Positions 6,975 to 12,321 of a stretch of 12,321 nucleotides of DNA are shown here, one piece after another. Location: NCBI GenBank assembly GCA_000435835.1, contig FR883402.1, positions 161,757-174,077 on the forward strand. Direction: 5' to 3'. Numbering within the stretch: the stretch's first letter is position 1; every line of letters begins with the position of its first letter. The notes beneath the pieces are model-generated. The model saw nothing but the letters and a program-made list of their open reading frames with translations. It ran no database searches and was not told the origin of the DNA. The translations under genes were made by a program, and so were the position numbers. The DNA is from Clostridium sp. CAG:221. Its GTDB lineage: Bacteria; Bacillota; Clostridia; Clostridiales; Clostridiaceae.

Positions 6975-6980
6975 AAACAA

Positions 6981-7790
6981 ATGGCAGTTAAAAAGGAAAG
7001 ATTAGATGTACTTTTAGTTGAAAAAGGTATATGCACTTCAAGAGAAAGAGCTAAAACAAGTATTATGGCTGGTTTGGTTTATGTAGATGGACAAAAAGTA
7101 GATAAAGTTGGAGAAAAAGTAAGTGTTGAAGCTGACATAGTTTACAAAGGAGAAAAAATGCCTTATGTAAGCCGTGGAGGATTTAAGCTTGAAAAAGCAA
7201 TGAAGGAATTTAACATTGATTTAACTGATACTGTATGTATGGATATTGGTGCTTCAACAGGTGGATTTACAGATTGTATGCTACAAAACAATGCAAAAAA
7301 AGTATTTTCAGTGGATGTTGGTTACGGGCAATTTGCTTGGAAGCTAAGGACTGATGAAAGAGTAGTTTGTATGGAGAGAACTAATATAAGATATGTAACA
7401 CCAGAAGATATCGGTGAAAAACTTGATTTTGCTTCAATAGATGTATCTTTTATCTCTTTAAGAACTATTATGCCAGCTGTAAAAGAATTATTAAAGGATA
7501 ATGGATCCGTAGTTGCATTAATTAAGCCACAATTTGAAGCAGGAAAAGATAAAGTAGGTAAAAAAGGTGTTGTAAGAGATAAGGCTGTTCATAAAGAAAT
7601 TGTTACAAATATAGTTAACTTCTTAATTGATAATGAATTTACAGTGCTTGGATTAAGCTTCTCACCAATTAAAGGACCAGAAGGTAATAGAGAATACCTA
7701 GTTTATTTCACTAAGGACAAGGAAAGAGAAACTGATTTTAAATTTGACGTCATTGATCAAATTATTGAAGATTCACATAGCCAGCTGTAA
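6981..7790 (+). CDS. tlyA: TlyA-family rRNA 2'-O-methyltransferase (hemolysin A-like)
   Basis: A 269-residue protein with an N-terminal S4 RNA-binding domain (ERLDVLLVEKGICTSRERAK, about 6-25, through VDGQKVDKVGEKV) and a Rossmann methyltransferase domain. The SAM site is seen in DIGASTGGFTDCML (88-101) and SVDVGYGQFAWKLR (110-123). The FtsJ/TlyA-type catalytic tetrad is complete: Lys69 (GGFKLEKA), Asp154 (ASIDVSFISL), Lys182 (LIKPQFEAGKDKVGKKGVVR, 181-200) and Glu238 (EGNREYL). These residue numbers match the tetrad described for Mycobacterium tuberculosis TlyA, which 2'-O-methylates 16S and 23S rRNA at the subunit interface and influences capreomycin sensitivity. Whether this protein modifies both rRNAs or only 23S cannot be told. 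The historic name hemolysin is not supported as a function here. Its stop codon lies in the loop of a hairpin (7779-7801). Confidence 0.93.
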   Translation: MAVKKERLDVLLVEKGICTSRERAKTSIMAGLVYVDGQKVDKVGEKVSVEADIVYKGEKMPYVSRGGFKLEKAMKEFNIDLTDTVCMDIGASTGGFTDCMLQNNAKKVFSVDVGYGQFAWKLRTDERVVCMERTNIRYVTPEDIGEKLDFASIDVSFISLRTIMPAVKELLKDNGSVVALIKPQFEAGKDKVGKKGVVRDKAVHKEIVTNIVNFLIDNEFTVLGLSFSPIKGPEGNREYLVYFTKDKERETDFKFDVIDQIIEDSHSQL

Positions 7791-7801
7791 TATAGCTGGC
7801 T
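7779..7801 (+). terminator. Hairpin spanning the tlyA stop codon; weak terminator or mRNA structure
   Basis: AGCCAGCT (7779-7786) and AGCTGGCT (7794-7801) form a perfect 8-bp stem with a 7-base loop holding the TAA stop of tlyA (7788-7790). Only three Ts follow (7801-7803) before AGG, so this is a poor intrinsic terminator. It may give partial termination, protect an mRNA end, or separate tlyA translation from nadK 33 bases downstream. Confidence 0.45.
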
Positions 7802-7834
7802 TTAGGTGTATTATAAATTATTAGGGGTGAGGTT

Positions 7835-8680
7835 ATGAAGCATGTTTTAATAGCTTTAAATCCTTCTAAAGATAAAGACGGAGTTATATTATCCAATGTT
7901 ATATCAAAGGTATCACGTAAATTTAATGGTGTTAAAATAAAAGTTTTAAATAGTTATGAACTTGCATTTAATGAAATAGATGATGATACTGACCTTGTAA
8001 TTGTTTTAGGTGGAGATGGAACTATACTTAGTGTAGCACGAGACTTAAATGGATATAAGGATATTCCTATATTAGGAGTTAATATTGGTAATTTAGGCTT
8101 CCTGTCCAGTGTAGAATATGGGGAACTTGAGAGTTCATTAGAAAAAATAAAAAAAGGATTATATACAAAGCAGAAGAGAATACTATTGCAATGCAATACT
8201 GGAAAAAATTCTAATGTGTTAAAGGCTTTAAATGATGTAGTTATAGCAAGAGGAACTTTATCAAGAATAATTAAATTTGATATATATATTGATAAGAAAC
8301 TATATATATCATTTAAGGGCGATGGGCTTATTGTTGCCACACCAACTGGCTCTACGGCATATTCTTTTTCAGCAGGAGGACCATTTATTTATCCAGATGT
8401 TGATGTTGTTACAATAACACCTATCTGCCCACATACAAAGGCAATGCAGCCAATAGTATTAAATAGCAGTTCTGTCATAGAAATCAATGTGGATAATAAT
8501 AACGAAGAAATATACCTAACTGTTGATGGACAGAAAGTCATTAAAAAAGAAGATGATGAAATTATTACTATTACCAAATCTGAACATTGTGCGGAAATAA
8601 TCCTTCTTGATGATTATGATTATTTTAATGTTTTAAGAAAAAAAATACTATATAACTCAGAAAAAGAAGAAGGTGAGTAG
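7835..8680 (+). CDS. nadK: NAD kinase (ATP/poly-P:NAD 2'-phosphotransferase)
   Basis: NadK (281 residues) phosphorylates NAD to NADP, supplying the cofactor used by enzymes such as the neighbouring FolD and the MEP pathway. Motifs: VLGGDGTILS (57-66) with the catalytic Asp61; VNIGNLGFLSS (82-92); the NAD-contacting ALNDVVI (131-137, Asp where Glu is usual); GDGLIVATPTGSTAYSFSAGGP (162-183; read as VATPTGSTAYSFSAGGP); and TPICPH (195-200). After TPICPH the sequence is TKAMQPIVL, with Gln205 where many family members have Arg. The C-terminal VDGQ (230-233) is present. AGGGGTGAGG (7823-7832) provides the ribosome site. The stop TAG touches the argR start codon with no gap. Position between tlyA and argR is typical of clostridia and differs from B. 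subtilis. Confidence 0.95.
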   Translation: MKHVLIALNPSKDKDGVILSNVISKVSRKFNGVKIKVLNSYELAFNEIDDDTDLVIVLGGDGTILSVARDLNGYKDIPILGVNIGNLGFLSSVEYGELESSLEKIKKGLYTKQKRILLQCNTGKNSNVLKALNDVVIARGTLSRIIKFDIYIDKKLYISFKGDGLIVATPTGSTAYSFSAGGPFIYPDVDVVTITPICPHTKAMQPIVLNSSSVIEINVDNNNEEIYLTVDGQKVIKKEDDEIITITKSEHCAEIILLDDYDYFNVLRKKILYNSEKEEGE

Positions 8681-9130
8681 ATGAAATCAAAGAGACATAA
8701 TAGAATCTTAGAAATAATTAATAAAAAAGAAATAGAAACACAGGAAGAATTAGCTGAAGAGTTAAAGAAGAGTGGTTTTGAAGTTACTCAAGCTACTATT
8801 TCAAGAGATATAAAAATATTAAAGCTTTTAAAGGTACAAAGCATATCAGGTAAATATAGATATGTGGCTCCCACTAAAGAAGAAAGAAATATAAATGATA
8901 AACTTTTTAGCATACTTGCTAATTCAGCAATATCAGTGGAAAAGGTTGATAAATTTGTGGTGGTAAAAACACTTACTGGTGCTGCATCTGCTGCTGCTGA
9001 AGCTATAGATAGCTTATATTCAGAAGATATTGCTGGTACAATAGCTGGTGATAATACAATATTCATTTTAATAAGAACTGATGAAAAAGCTTTAGAATTA
9101 ATAACAAAAATTAGAAAAATAATTTTATAA
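8681..9130 (+). CDS. argR: Arginine repressor ArgR
   Basis: ArgR (149 residues, normal length) is the arginine-sensing transcription factor that represses arginine biosynthesis and can activate catabolism; it works as a hexamer of two trimers. The N-terminal winged helix-turn-helix (about 1-65) shows RHNRILEIINKKEIETQEEL and the recognition helix VTQATISRDIKILKLL (35-50). The C-terminal trimerisation and arginine-binding domain shows VKTLTGAASAAAEAID (95-110) and GTIAGDNTIFIL (119-130). The second Asp of the usual GDDT is Asn125 here (codon 9053-9055). The ATG follows the nadK stop directly, with AGGTGAG (8671-8677) inside the nadK end, so the two are translationally coupled. In B. subtilis the homologue ahrC occupies the same place before recN. 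I see no clear ARG box near its start. Confidence 0.95.
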   Translation: MKSKRHNRILEIINKKEIETQEELAEELKKSGFEVTQATISRDIKILKLLKVQSISGKYRYVAPTKEERNINDKLFSILANSAISVEKVDKFVVVKTLTGAASAAAEAIDSLYSEDIAGTIAGDNTIFILIRTDEKALELITKIRKIIL

Positions 9131-9149
9131 ATTTAAAAGGTGGGTTATA

Positions 9150-10850
9150 ATGCTTGTTGTTTTAAATATAAAGAATTTTGCTTTAATCCAAGAATTATCT
9201 GTTGAGTTTGGAGCTGGATTCAATATTTTATCTGGAGAAACCGGTGCTGGTAAATCAATTTTAATAGATACCATAGATTATGTATTAGGTGGAAAGTTTT
9301 CTAAAGATCTTATTAGGTATGGCGAAGATAAAACATATGTAGAAGCTATATTTGATATTGAAAATGATGAAATTTATACTTTACTAAATGATTTAAACAT
9401 AGAAGCAGATGAGCTATTAGTTGTATCAAGGGAAACAACTATTTCAGGAAAAAGTATAATTAAAGTAAATGGAAAAACCATAGTATTATCACAGTTAAAA
9501 AAGATTAGAGAAAAGCTTTTAGATATCCATGGTCAACATCAAAATCAATCTTTATTAAGCAAAGGAACACATATATTATATTTAGATGAATATAATTCTG
9601 AAAATATAAGTCCTTTACTAGAACAATTTGAAATATTTAAAAATAGATATTCAGAGATCGAAGATAAGATTAATGAATTAAAAGGTAATGAAGACAGAGA
9701 AAAGCTTCTTGATTATATAAAATTTCAAATAGAGGATATTGAAAAAGCAAAACTTAAGCCAGGTGAAGAAGAAGATTTACGAGAACAATATAATATTTTA
9801 GCAAATGCAGAAAAGATATCTTCAAGCCTTATAAATTCATATAATTATTTAAATAATAATCCACAAGGAAATTCGGTTTTAGAATTATTATCTAAAGTTA
9901 TTTCTGAGCTTTCGCATTCAGAAATGCATTTGGAAAAAATTAAAGATAAAAGAGTACAAGTGGAAGAAGCATATTATTTACTTGAAGAATCAACAAGAGA
10001 TATTAGAGATATAGCTAATGAAGTATATTATGATGAAAATGAACTTGCAGCAATAAATGAGAGAATATATGAAATTAGTTTATATAAGAAAAAATATGGT
10101 AATTCCATTGATGAAATTCTTCAATTTTTAGAAAAGCTTAAAAATCAATATGATGAATTTATTAATTCAGAGGAAATAATACTGAAATTGAAAAAAGAAT
10201 TAAGTGTTATTGAAAAAGAAATGAAAGATATAGGCTTAAAGCTACATGAGTTTAGATGCATGTCAGCTAAAGATTTAGAAGTAAGAATTAAAGAAGAATT
10301 ATCATATGTAGGACTAGAAAAAGCTATTATCAATATAGATGTAAACTTAAGTGAAGAAGCCAATAGTAGAGGATATGATGATGTTCAATTCTTAATTTCA
10401 GCAAACCCTGGTGAACCGCTAAAACCACTGGAGAAAGTATTATCTGGTGGTGAATTATCAAGAATAATGCTTGCGTTAAAATGTGTTTTTGTTGATAAAG
10501 ATAAAATACCAACGTTAATATTTGATGAAATTGATACTGGAATAAGTGGTGCCATAGGAAAGCGTGTTGGTGAAAAAATGTATCAAGTATCAGTAAAGCA
10601 TCAGGTTTTATGTATTACACATTTACCACAAATTGCAGCATTATCAGATAATCACTATTTTGTTTCAAAAAAAGTTGAAAATGGTAAGACATTTACACAA
10701 ATAAGAATGCTTAATGAAGAAGATAAGGTTTGTGAAATTGCAAAAATGATTGGTGGAGATAACTTAAGTGATGTTGCCATCGATAATTCAAGAGAAATGG
10801 TTAAATTAGCTGATATTAAGAAAAAAGAAATAAAAAATGAATTTATTTAA
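9150..10850 (+). CDS. recN: DNA repair protein RecN
   Basis: RecN (566 residues) is an SMC-like ATPase that gathers at double-strand breaks and assists RecA-dependent repair. The N-terminal half-ATPase has LNIKNFALIQELSVEFGAGF (5-24) and Walker A GETGAGKS (29-36). A long charged coiled coil with a central break (about 150-370) follows. The C-terminal half-ATPase has the signature LSGGELSRIMLALK (431-444), Walker B PTLIFDEIDTG (454-464) and the H-loop THLPQIAAL with His491. All ATPase motifs are intact. AAAGGTGGG (9136-9144) is 5 bases before the ATG. It is the last gene of the long operon, ending in a strong terminator at about 10874-10914. No LexA/SOS box was recognised upstream; the 19-base gap from argR leaves little room for a promoter of its own. 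Confidence 0.97.
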   Translation: MLVVLNIKNFALIQELSVEFGAGFNILSGETGAGKSILIDTIDYVLGGKFSKDLIRYGEDKTYVEAIFDIENDEIYTLLNDLNIEADELLVVSRETTISGKSIIKVNGKTIVLSQLKKIREKLLDIHGQHQNQSLLSKGTHILYLDEYNSENISPLLEQFEIFKNRYSEIEDKINELKGNEDREKLLDYIKFQIEDIEKAKLKPGEEEDLREQYNILANAEKISSSLINSYNYLNNNPQGNSVLELLSKVISELSHSEMHLEKIKDKRVQVEEAYYLLEESTRDIRDIANEVYYDENELAAINERIYEISLYKKKYGNSIDEILQFLEKLKNQYDEFINSEEIILKLKKELSVIEKEMKDIGLKLHEFRCMSAKDLEVRIKEELSYVGLEKAIINIDVNLSEEANSRGYDDVQFLISANPGEPLKPLEKVLSGGELSRIMLALKCVFVDKDKIPTLIFDEIDTGISGAIGKRVGEKMYQVSVKHQVLCITHLPQIAALSDNHYFVSKKVENGKTFTQIRMLNEEDKVCEIAKMIGGDNLSDVAIDNSREMVKLADIKKKEIKNEFI

Positions 10851-10873
10851 TACATAATACACTAATTTACTGC

Positions 10874-10914
10874 AAAAAATAAAATCATGGAAATTCTCCA
10901 TGGTTTTATTTTTT
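10874..10914 (+). terminator. Strong intrinsic terminator of the nusB-recN operon
   Basis: AAAATCATGGA (10881-10891) pairs with TCCATGGTTTT (10897-10907; one T-G pair) around a 5-base loop. The pairing continues outward through an A-rich arm (from about 10874) against TATTTTTTT (to about 10914). The T run makes this a classic rho-independent terminator, and the A-rich upstream arm could also make it work on the other strand. It separates recN from spoIVB. Confidence 0.87.
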
Positions 10915-10963
10915 TATATAAAATTTTTTGCTTATATAATTTTTGACTTTTATAACAAAGTTA

Positions 10964-10988
10964 CTATAGCATATAAAAATAGCTATAG
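10964..10988. repeat. 7-bp inverted repeat overlapping the spoIVB promoter region
   Basis: CTATAGC (10964-10970) and GCTATAG (10982-10988) are perfect inverted copies separated by 11 A+T-only bases. The left arm overlaps the proposed -35 box and the right arm ends at the first base of the proposed -10 box. It could be an operator for a forespore regulator or a chance palindrome in A+T-rich DNA. Confidence 0.45.
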
Positions 10989-10997
10989 GGAAAATTA
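10969..10997 (+). promoter_or_regulatory. Putative SigF/SigG (forespore) promoter of spoIVB
   Basis: GGGAAAATTA (10988-10997) fits the SigF -10 pattern GGNAANANTR at every fixed position, and GCATA (10969-10973) fits the -35 pattern GYATA/GHATR. The spacer is 14 bases, one or two shorter than usual. Transcription would start near 11004, about 20 bases before the spoIVB ATG and just upstream of the ribosome site. B. subtilis spoIVB is transcribed by SigF and SigG, which fits this location. A SigA-like pair (TTGACT 10943-10948, TATAGC 10965-10970) is also present but weaker. Confidence 0.58.
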
Positions 10998-11023
10998 AAA
11001 TCAGAAGCAAAGGAGGAGATAAA

Positions 11024-12202
11024 ATGATAAAAAAACTTATTAAAAATTTTAGCATAATAACTGCTCCAATCTTCATTCTGGTTTTAATTGGAGTTTATAA
11101 TAATAACTCAAAAGACGATAAATTATATACACAAAACCAAATGCAAGATACAACTTCATATGTAATGAATGATTTACAAAACACTGACTCTATTGATTGT
11201 TATACTAGCTTAATCAATTCTAAGGCATTAACAACTTTGCATAAAGAAAAGAGAAAAGATATTGAAGTTTATCCTGGTGGAATAAGCATAGGTGTTAAGA
11301 TAAATAATAAAGGTGCTTTAGTGGTAGGTTACTCTGATATATCAACACATGAGGGATTAAGTGAAAGTCCAGGAAAAGTGGCAGGCATAGAGCTGGGAGA
11401 TATAATAGAAGAGGTAAATGGGGAAAATATTGAAACATGTTCAGATTTAATAAGTAAGGTTAAAACTTGTAGAAATGATGAAATGACTGTAAAAATACTG
11501 AGAGGAAACTCTGAAATAACAAAAAAAGTTTCTTTAATAAAAGAAGACAATGAATATAAAATTGGATTATGGGTAAGAGATTCTACAGCAGGTATAGGTA
11601 CATTGACTTTTTATGATAAAGATAGCAAAACTTTTGGTGCTTTAGGTCATCCTATTACTGATGGAGATACTAATGTGTCATTTAATATAAAGAGTGGTAC
11701 ATTGCTTAGATCTTCAGTATTAAGTATTAAAAAAGGAGAAAGAGGAAATCCAGGAGAAATAAAGGGATTATTTATCAATGAAAATGAATCAATAGGTAAC
11801 ATCGAAAAAAATACTAATTCAGGTATATATGGTGATGGCTCAGTAGAATTAATTAATCCTAATTTTAATAAAGCAATGACTGTGGCTTATAGAGATGAAA
11901 TAAAGGAAGGGCATGCACAAATAATTACTACGGTGGAAGATGGTGGTGCTAAAGCATATGATATTGAGATATTAAAGCTACTTCCTCAAGATGAGCCTGG
12001 ATCAAAAAGCATGATTATTAAAATTGTGGATCCAGTTTTATTGGAAAAAACAGGAGGTATTGTTCAAGGTATGAGTGGTAGTCCTATAATACAAAATGGT
12101 AAAATTATAGGTGCTGTAACTCATGTCTTAATAAATAAACCTGATGTAGGATATGGAATATATATTGAATGGATGTTACAAGATGCAGGTGTAATTAATT
12201 AA
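11024..12202 (+). CDS. spoIVB: SpoIVB serine peptidase (stage IV sporulation protein B)
   Basis: SpoIVB (392 residues; 426 in B. subtilis) is an S55-family serine protease made in the forespore and exported to the intermembrane space, where in B. subtilis it cleaves SpoIVFA so that SpoIVFB can activate pro-SigK. Seen here: basic start MIKKLIKNF, one membrane helix (about 9-25) without an obvious signal-peptidase site, a PDZ domain (about 100-172; SPGKVAGIELGDIIEEVNGE, 115-134), then the peptidase domain. Catalytic residues by alignment from memory to B. subtilis His236/Asp363/Ser378 are His209 (FGALGHPITDGD), Asp336 (IVDPVLL) and Ser351 (TGGIVQGMSGSPIIQNGK, 343-360); the Asp-to-Ser distance of 15 is identical. 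The end GYGIYIEWMLQDAG is highly conserved. The ribosome site AGGAGG (11011-11016) is 7 bases before the ATG. It stands alone behind a forespore-type promoter; by synteny spo0A should follow outside the window. Confidence 0.97.
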   Translation: MIKKLIKNFSIITAPIFILVLIGVYNNNSKDDKLYTQNQMQDTTSYVMNDLQNTDSIDCYTSLINSKALTTLHKEKRKDIEVYPGGISIGVKINNKGALVVGYSDISTHEGLSESPGKVAGIELGDIIEEVNGENIETCSDLISKVKTCRNDEMTVKILRGNSEITKKVSLIKEDNEYKIGLWVRDSTAGIGTLTFYDKDSKTFGALGHPITDGDTNVSFNIKSGTLLRSSVLSIKKGERGNPGEIKGLFINENESIGNIEKNTNSGIYGDGSVELINPNFNKAMTVAYRDEIKEGHAQIITTVEDGGAKAYDIEILKLLPQDEPGSKSMIIKIVDPVLLEKTGGIVQGMSGSPIIQNGKIIGAVTHVLINKPDVGYGIYIEWMLQDAGVIN

Positions 12203-12237
12203 ATAAATACTGCTATTTCATTTAGTAGCCTTTCTTC

Positions 12238-12255
12238 AAAGTATAGGAAAGTATA
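12238..12255. repeat. Tandem 8-bp direct repeat, period 10, downstream of spoIVB
   Basis: AAAGTATA occurs at 12238-12245 and again at 12248-12255, ten bases apart, so both copies face the same side of the helix. It sits in the gap leading to the expected spo0A gene. It may be a protein-binding site or chance. Confidence 0.5.
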
Positions 12256-12266
12256 AAATTTTCGAT

Positions 12267-12302
12267 GGCTGAAAGTTAGATGCTATCTAGCATTCAGCCT
12301 TT
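12267..12302 (+). terminator. Hairpin after spoIVB; probable terminator
   Basis: GGCTGAA (12267-12273) pairs with TTCAGCC (12293-12299). After one A/A mismatch, GTTAGA (12275-12280) pairs with TCTAGC (12286-12291, one T-G pair) around a 5-base loop. The stem is long and stable, but the tail is only TTTAAAT, so termination may be incomplete. The remaining gap (12203-12266, 12303-12321) holds only the direct repeat listed separately; no start codon with ribosome site for the next gene is reached. Confidence 0.6.
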
Positions 12303-12321
12303 AAATATGTTAAATTTATTA

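Noticed and set aside
6963..6980. Upstream in-frame ATG for tlyA overlapping the dxs stop
   Set aside because: The good AAAGGAG site at 6968-6974 fits ATG 6981, and the tetrad numbering from 6981 matches characterised TlyA.
7954..8577. Open frames on the minus strand opposite nadK (and similar ones opposite spoIIIAH, argR, recN and spoIVB)
   Set aside because: They lie antisense to well-recognised genes, have no ribosome sites or recognisable domains, and have hydrophobic/serine-rich composition typical of reverse reading of A+T-rich coding DNA.
9131..9149. SOS/LexA box or separate promoter for recN
   Set aside because: The gap from argR is only 19 bases, mostly ribosome site, and no GAAC-N4-GTTC-like sequence was seen.
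12261..12267. Possible Spo0A box (TTCGATG)
   Set aside because: Only five of seven bases match TTCGACA, which is expected by chance in such sequence.
12245..12274. Possible SigH promoter (AGGAAAG ... GCTGAAA) for the downstream gene
   Set aside because: The spacing is four to five bases too long for SigH and the -10 match is incomplete.
1..12321. Mobile element, CRISPR array, tRNA/rRNA or riboswitch
   Set aside because: No transposase or integrase, no spaced repeats, no cloverleaf or known leader structure was found; the region is conserved core genome throughout.

Overview
The window is a low-G+C (about 30% by eye) stretch of a spore-forming Clostridium-type Firmicute chromosome. Three things support this: strong AGGAGG-type ribosome sites, sporulation genes at both ends (spoIIIAG-spoIIIAH and spoIVB), and a gene order matching the conserved spoIIIA ... 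spo0A region of endospore formers. Two features point to Clostridia rather than Bacillus. The biotin carboxylase genes that separate spoIIIAH from the Asp23-family gene in Bacillus subtilis are absent, and a NAD kinase gene sits between tlyA and argR. I cannot name the species. All genes are on the + strand and coding density is very high.

Layout. (1) 1-892: the end of the mother-cell spoIIIA operon, with the 3' part of spoIIIAG (cut by the window edge) and all of spoIIIAH. (2) 893-1411: a textbook vegetative promoter starting five bases after the spoIIIAH stop, an Asp23/Gls24-family gene, then a hairpin that looks like a terminator. (3) 1412-10912: a long run of ten tightly packed genes, nusB-folD-xseA-xseB-ispA-dxs-tlyA-nadK-argR-recN, probably one transcript, closed by a strong intrinsic terminator. 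(4) 10913-12321: spoIVB alone, behind a sequence matching the forespore SigF/SigG promoter pattern, followed by a hairpin and the approach to what would by synteny be spo0A (not in the window).

How the genes fit together. The housekeeping operon covers transcription antitermination (NusB), one-carbon folate metabolism (FolD), DNA repair (exonuclease VII subunits XseA/XseB and RecN), isoprenoid synthesis (Dxs makes DXP, IspA makes FPP), rRNA 2'-O-methylation (TlyA), NADP supply (NadK) and arginine-responsive regulation (ArgR). The flanking genes are two parts of mother cell-forespore communication: the SpoIIIA channel, and the secreted SpoIVB protease that triggers late SigK activation in Bacillus.

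No new multi-gene system is visible; the content is conserved core genome. The points most worth checking are a FolD with its catalytic lysine replaced by glutamine plus other motif changes, the promoter that separates housekeeping from sporulation transcription, the SigF/SigG-like promoter with an overlapping dyad before spoIVB, and the contrast in translation signals of xseA and xseB.
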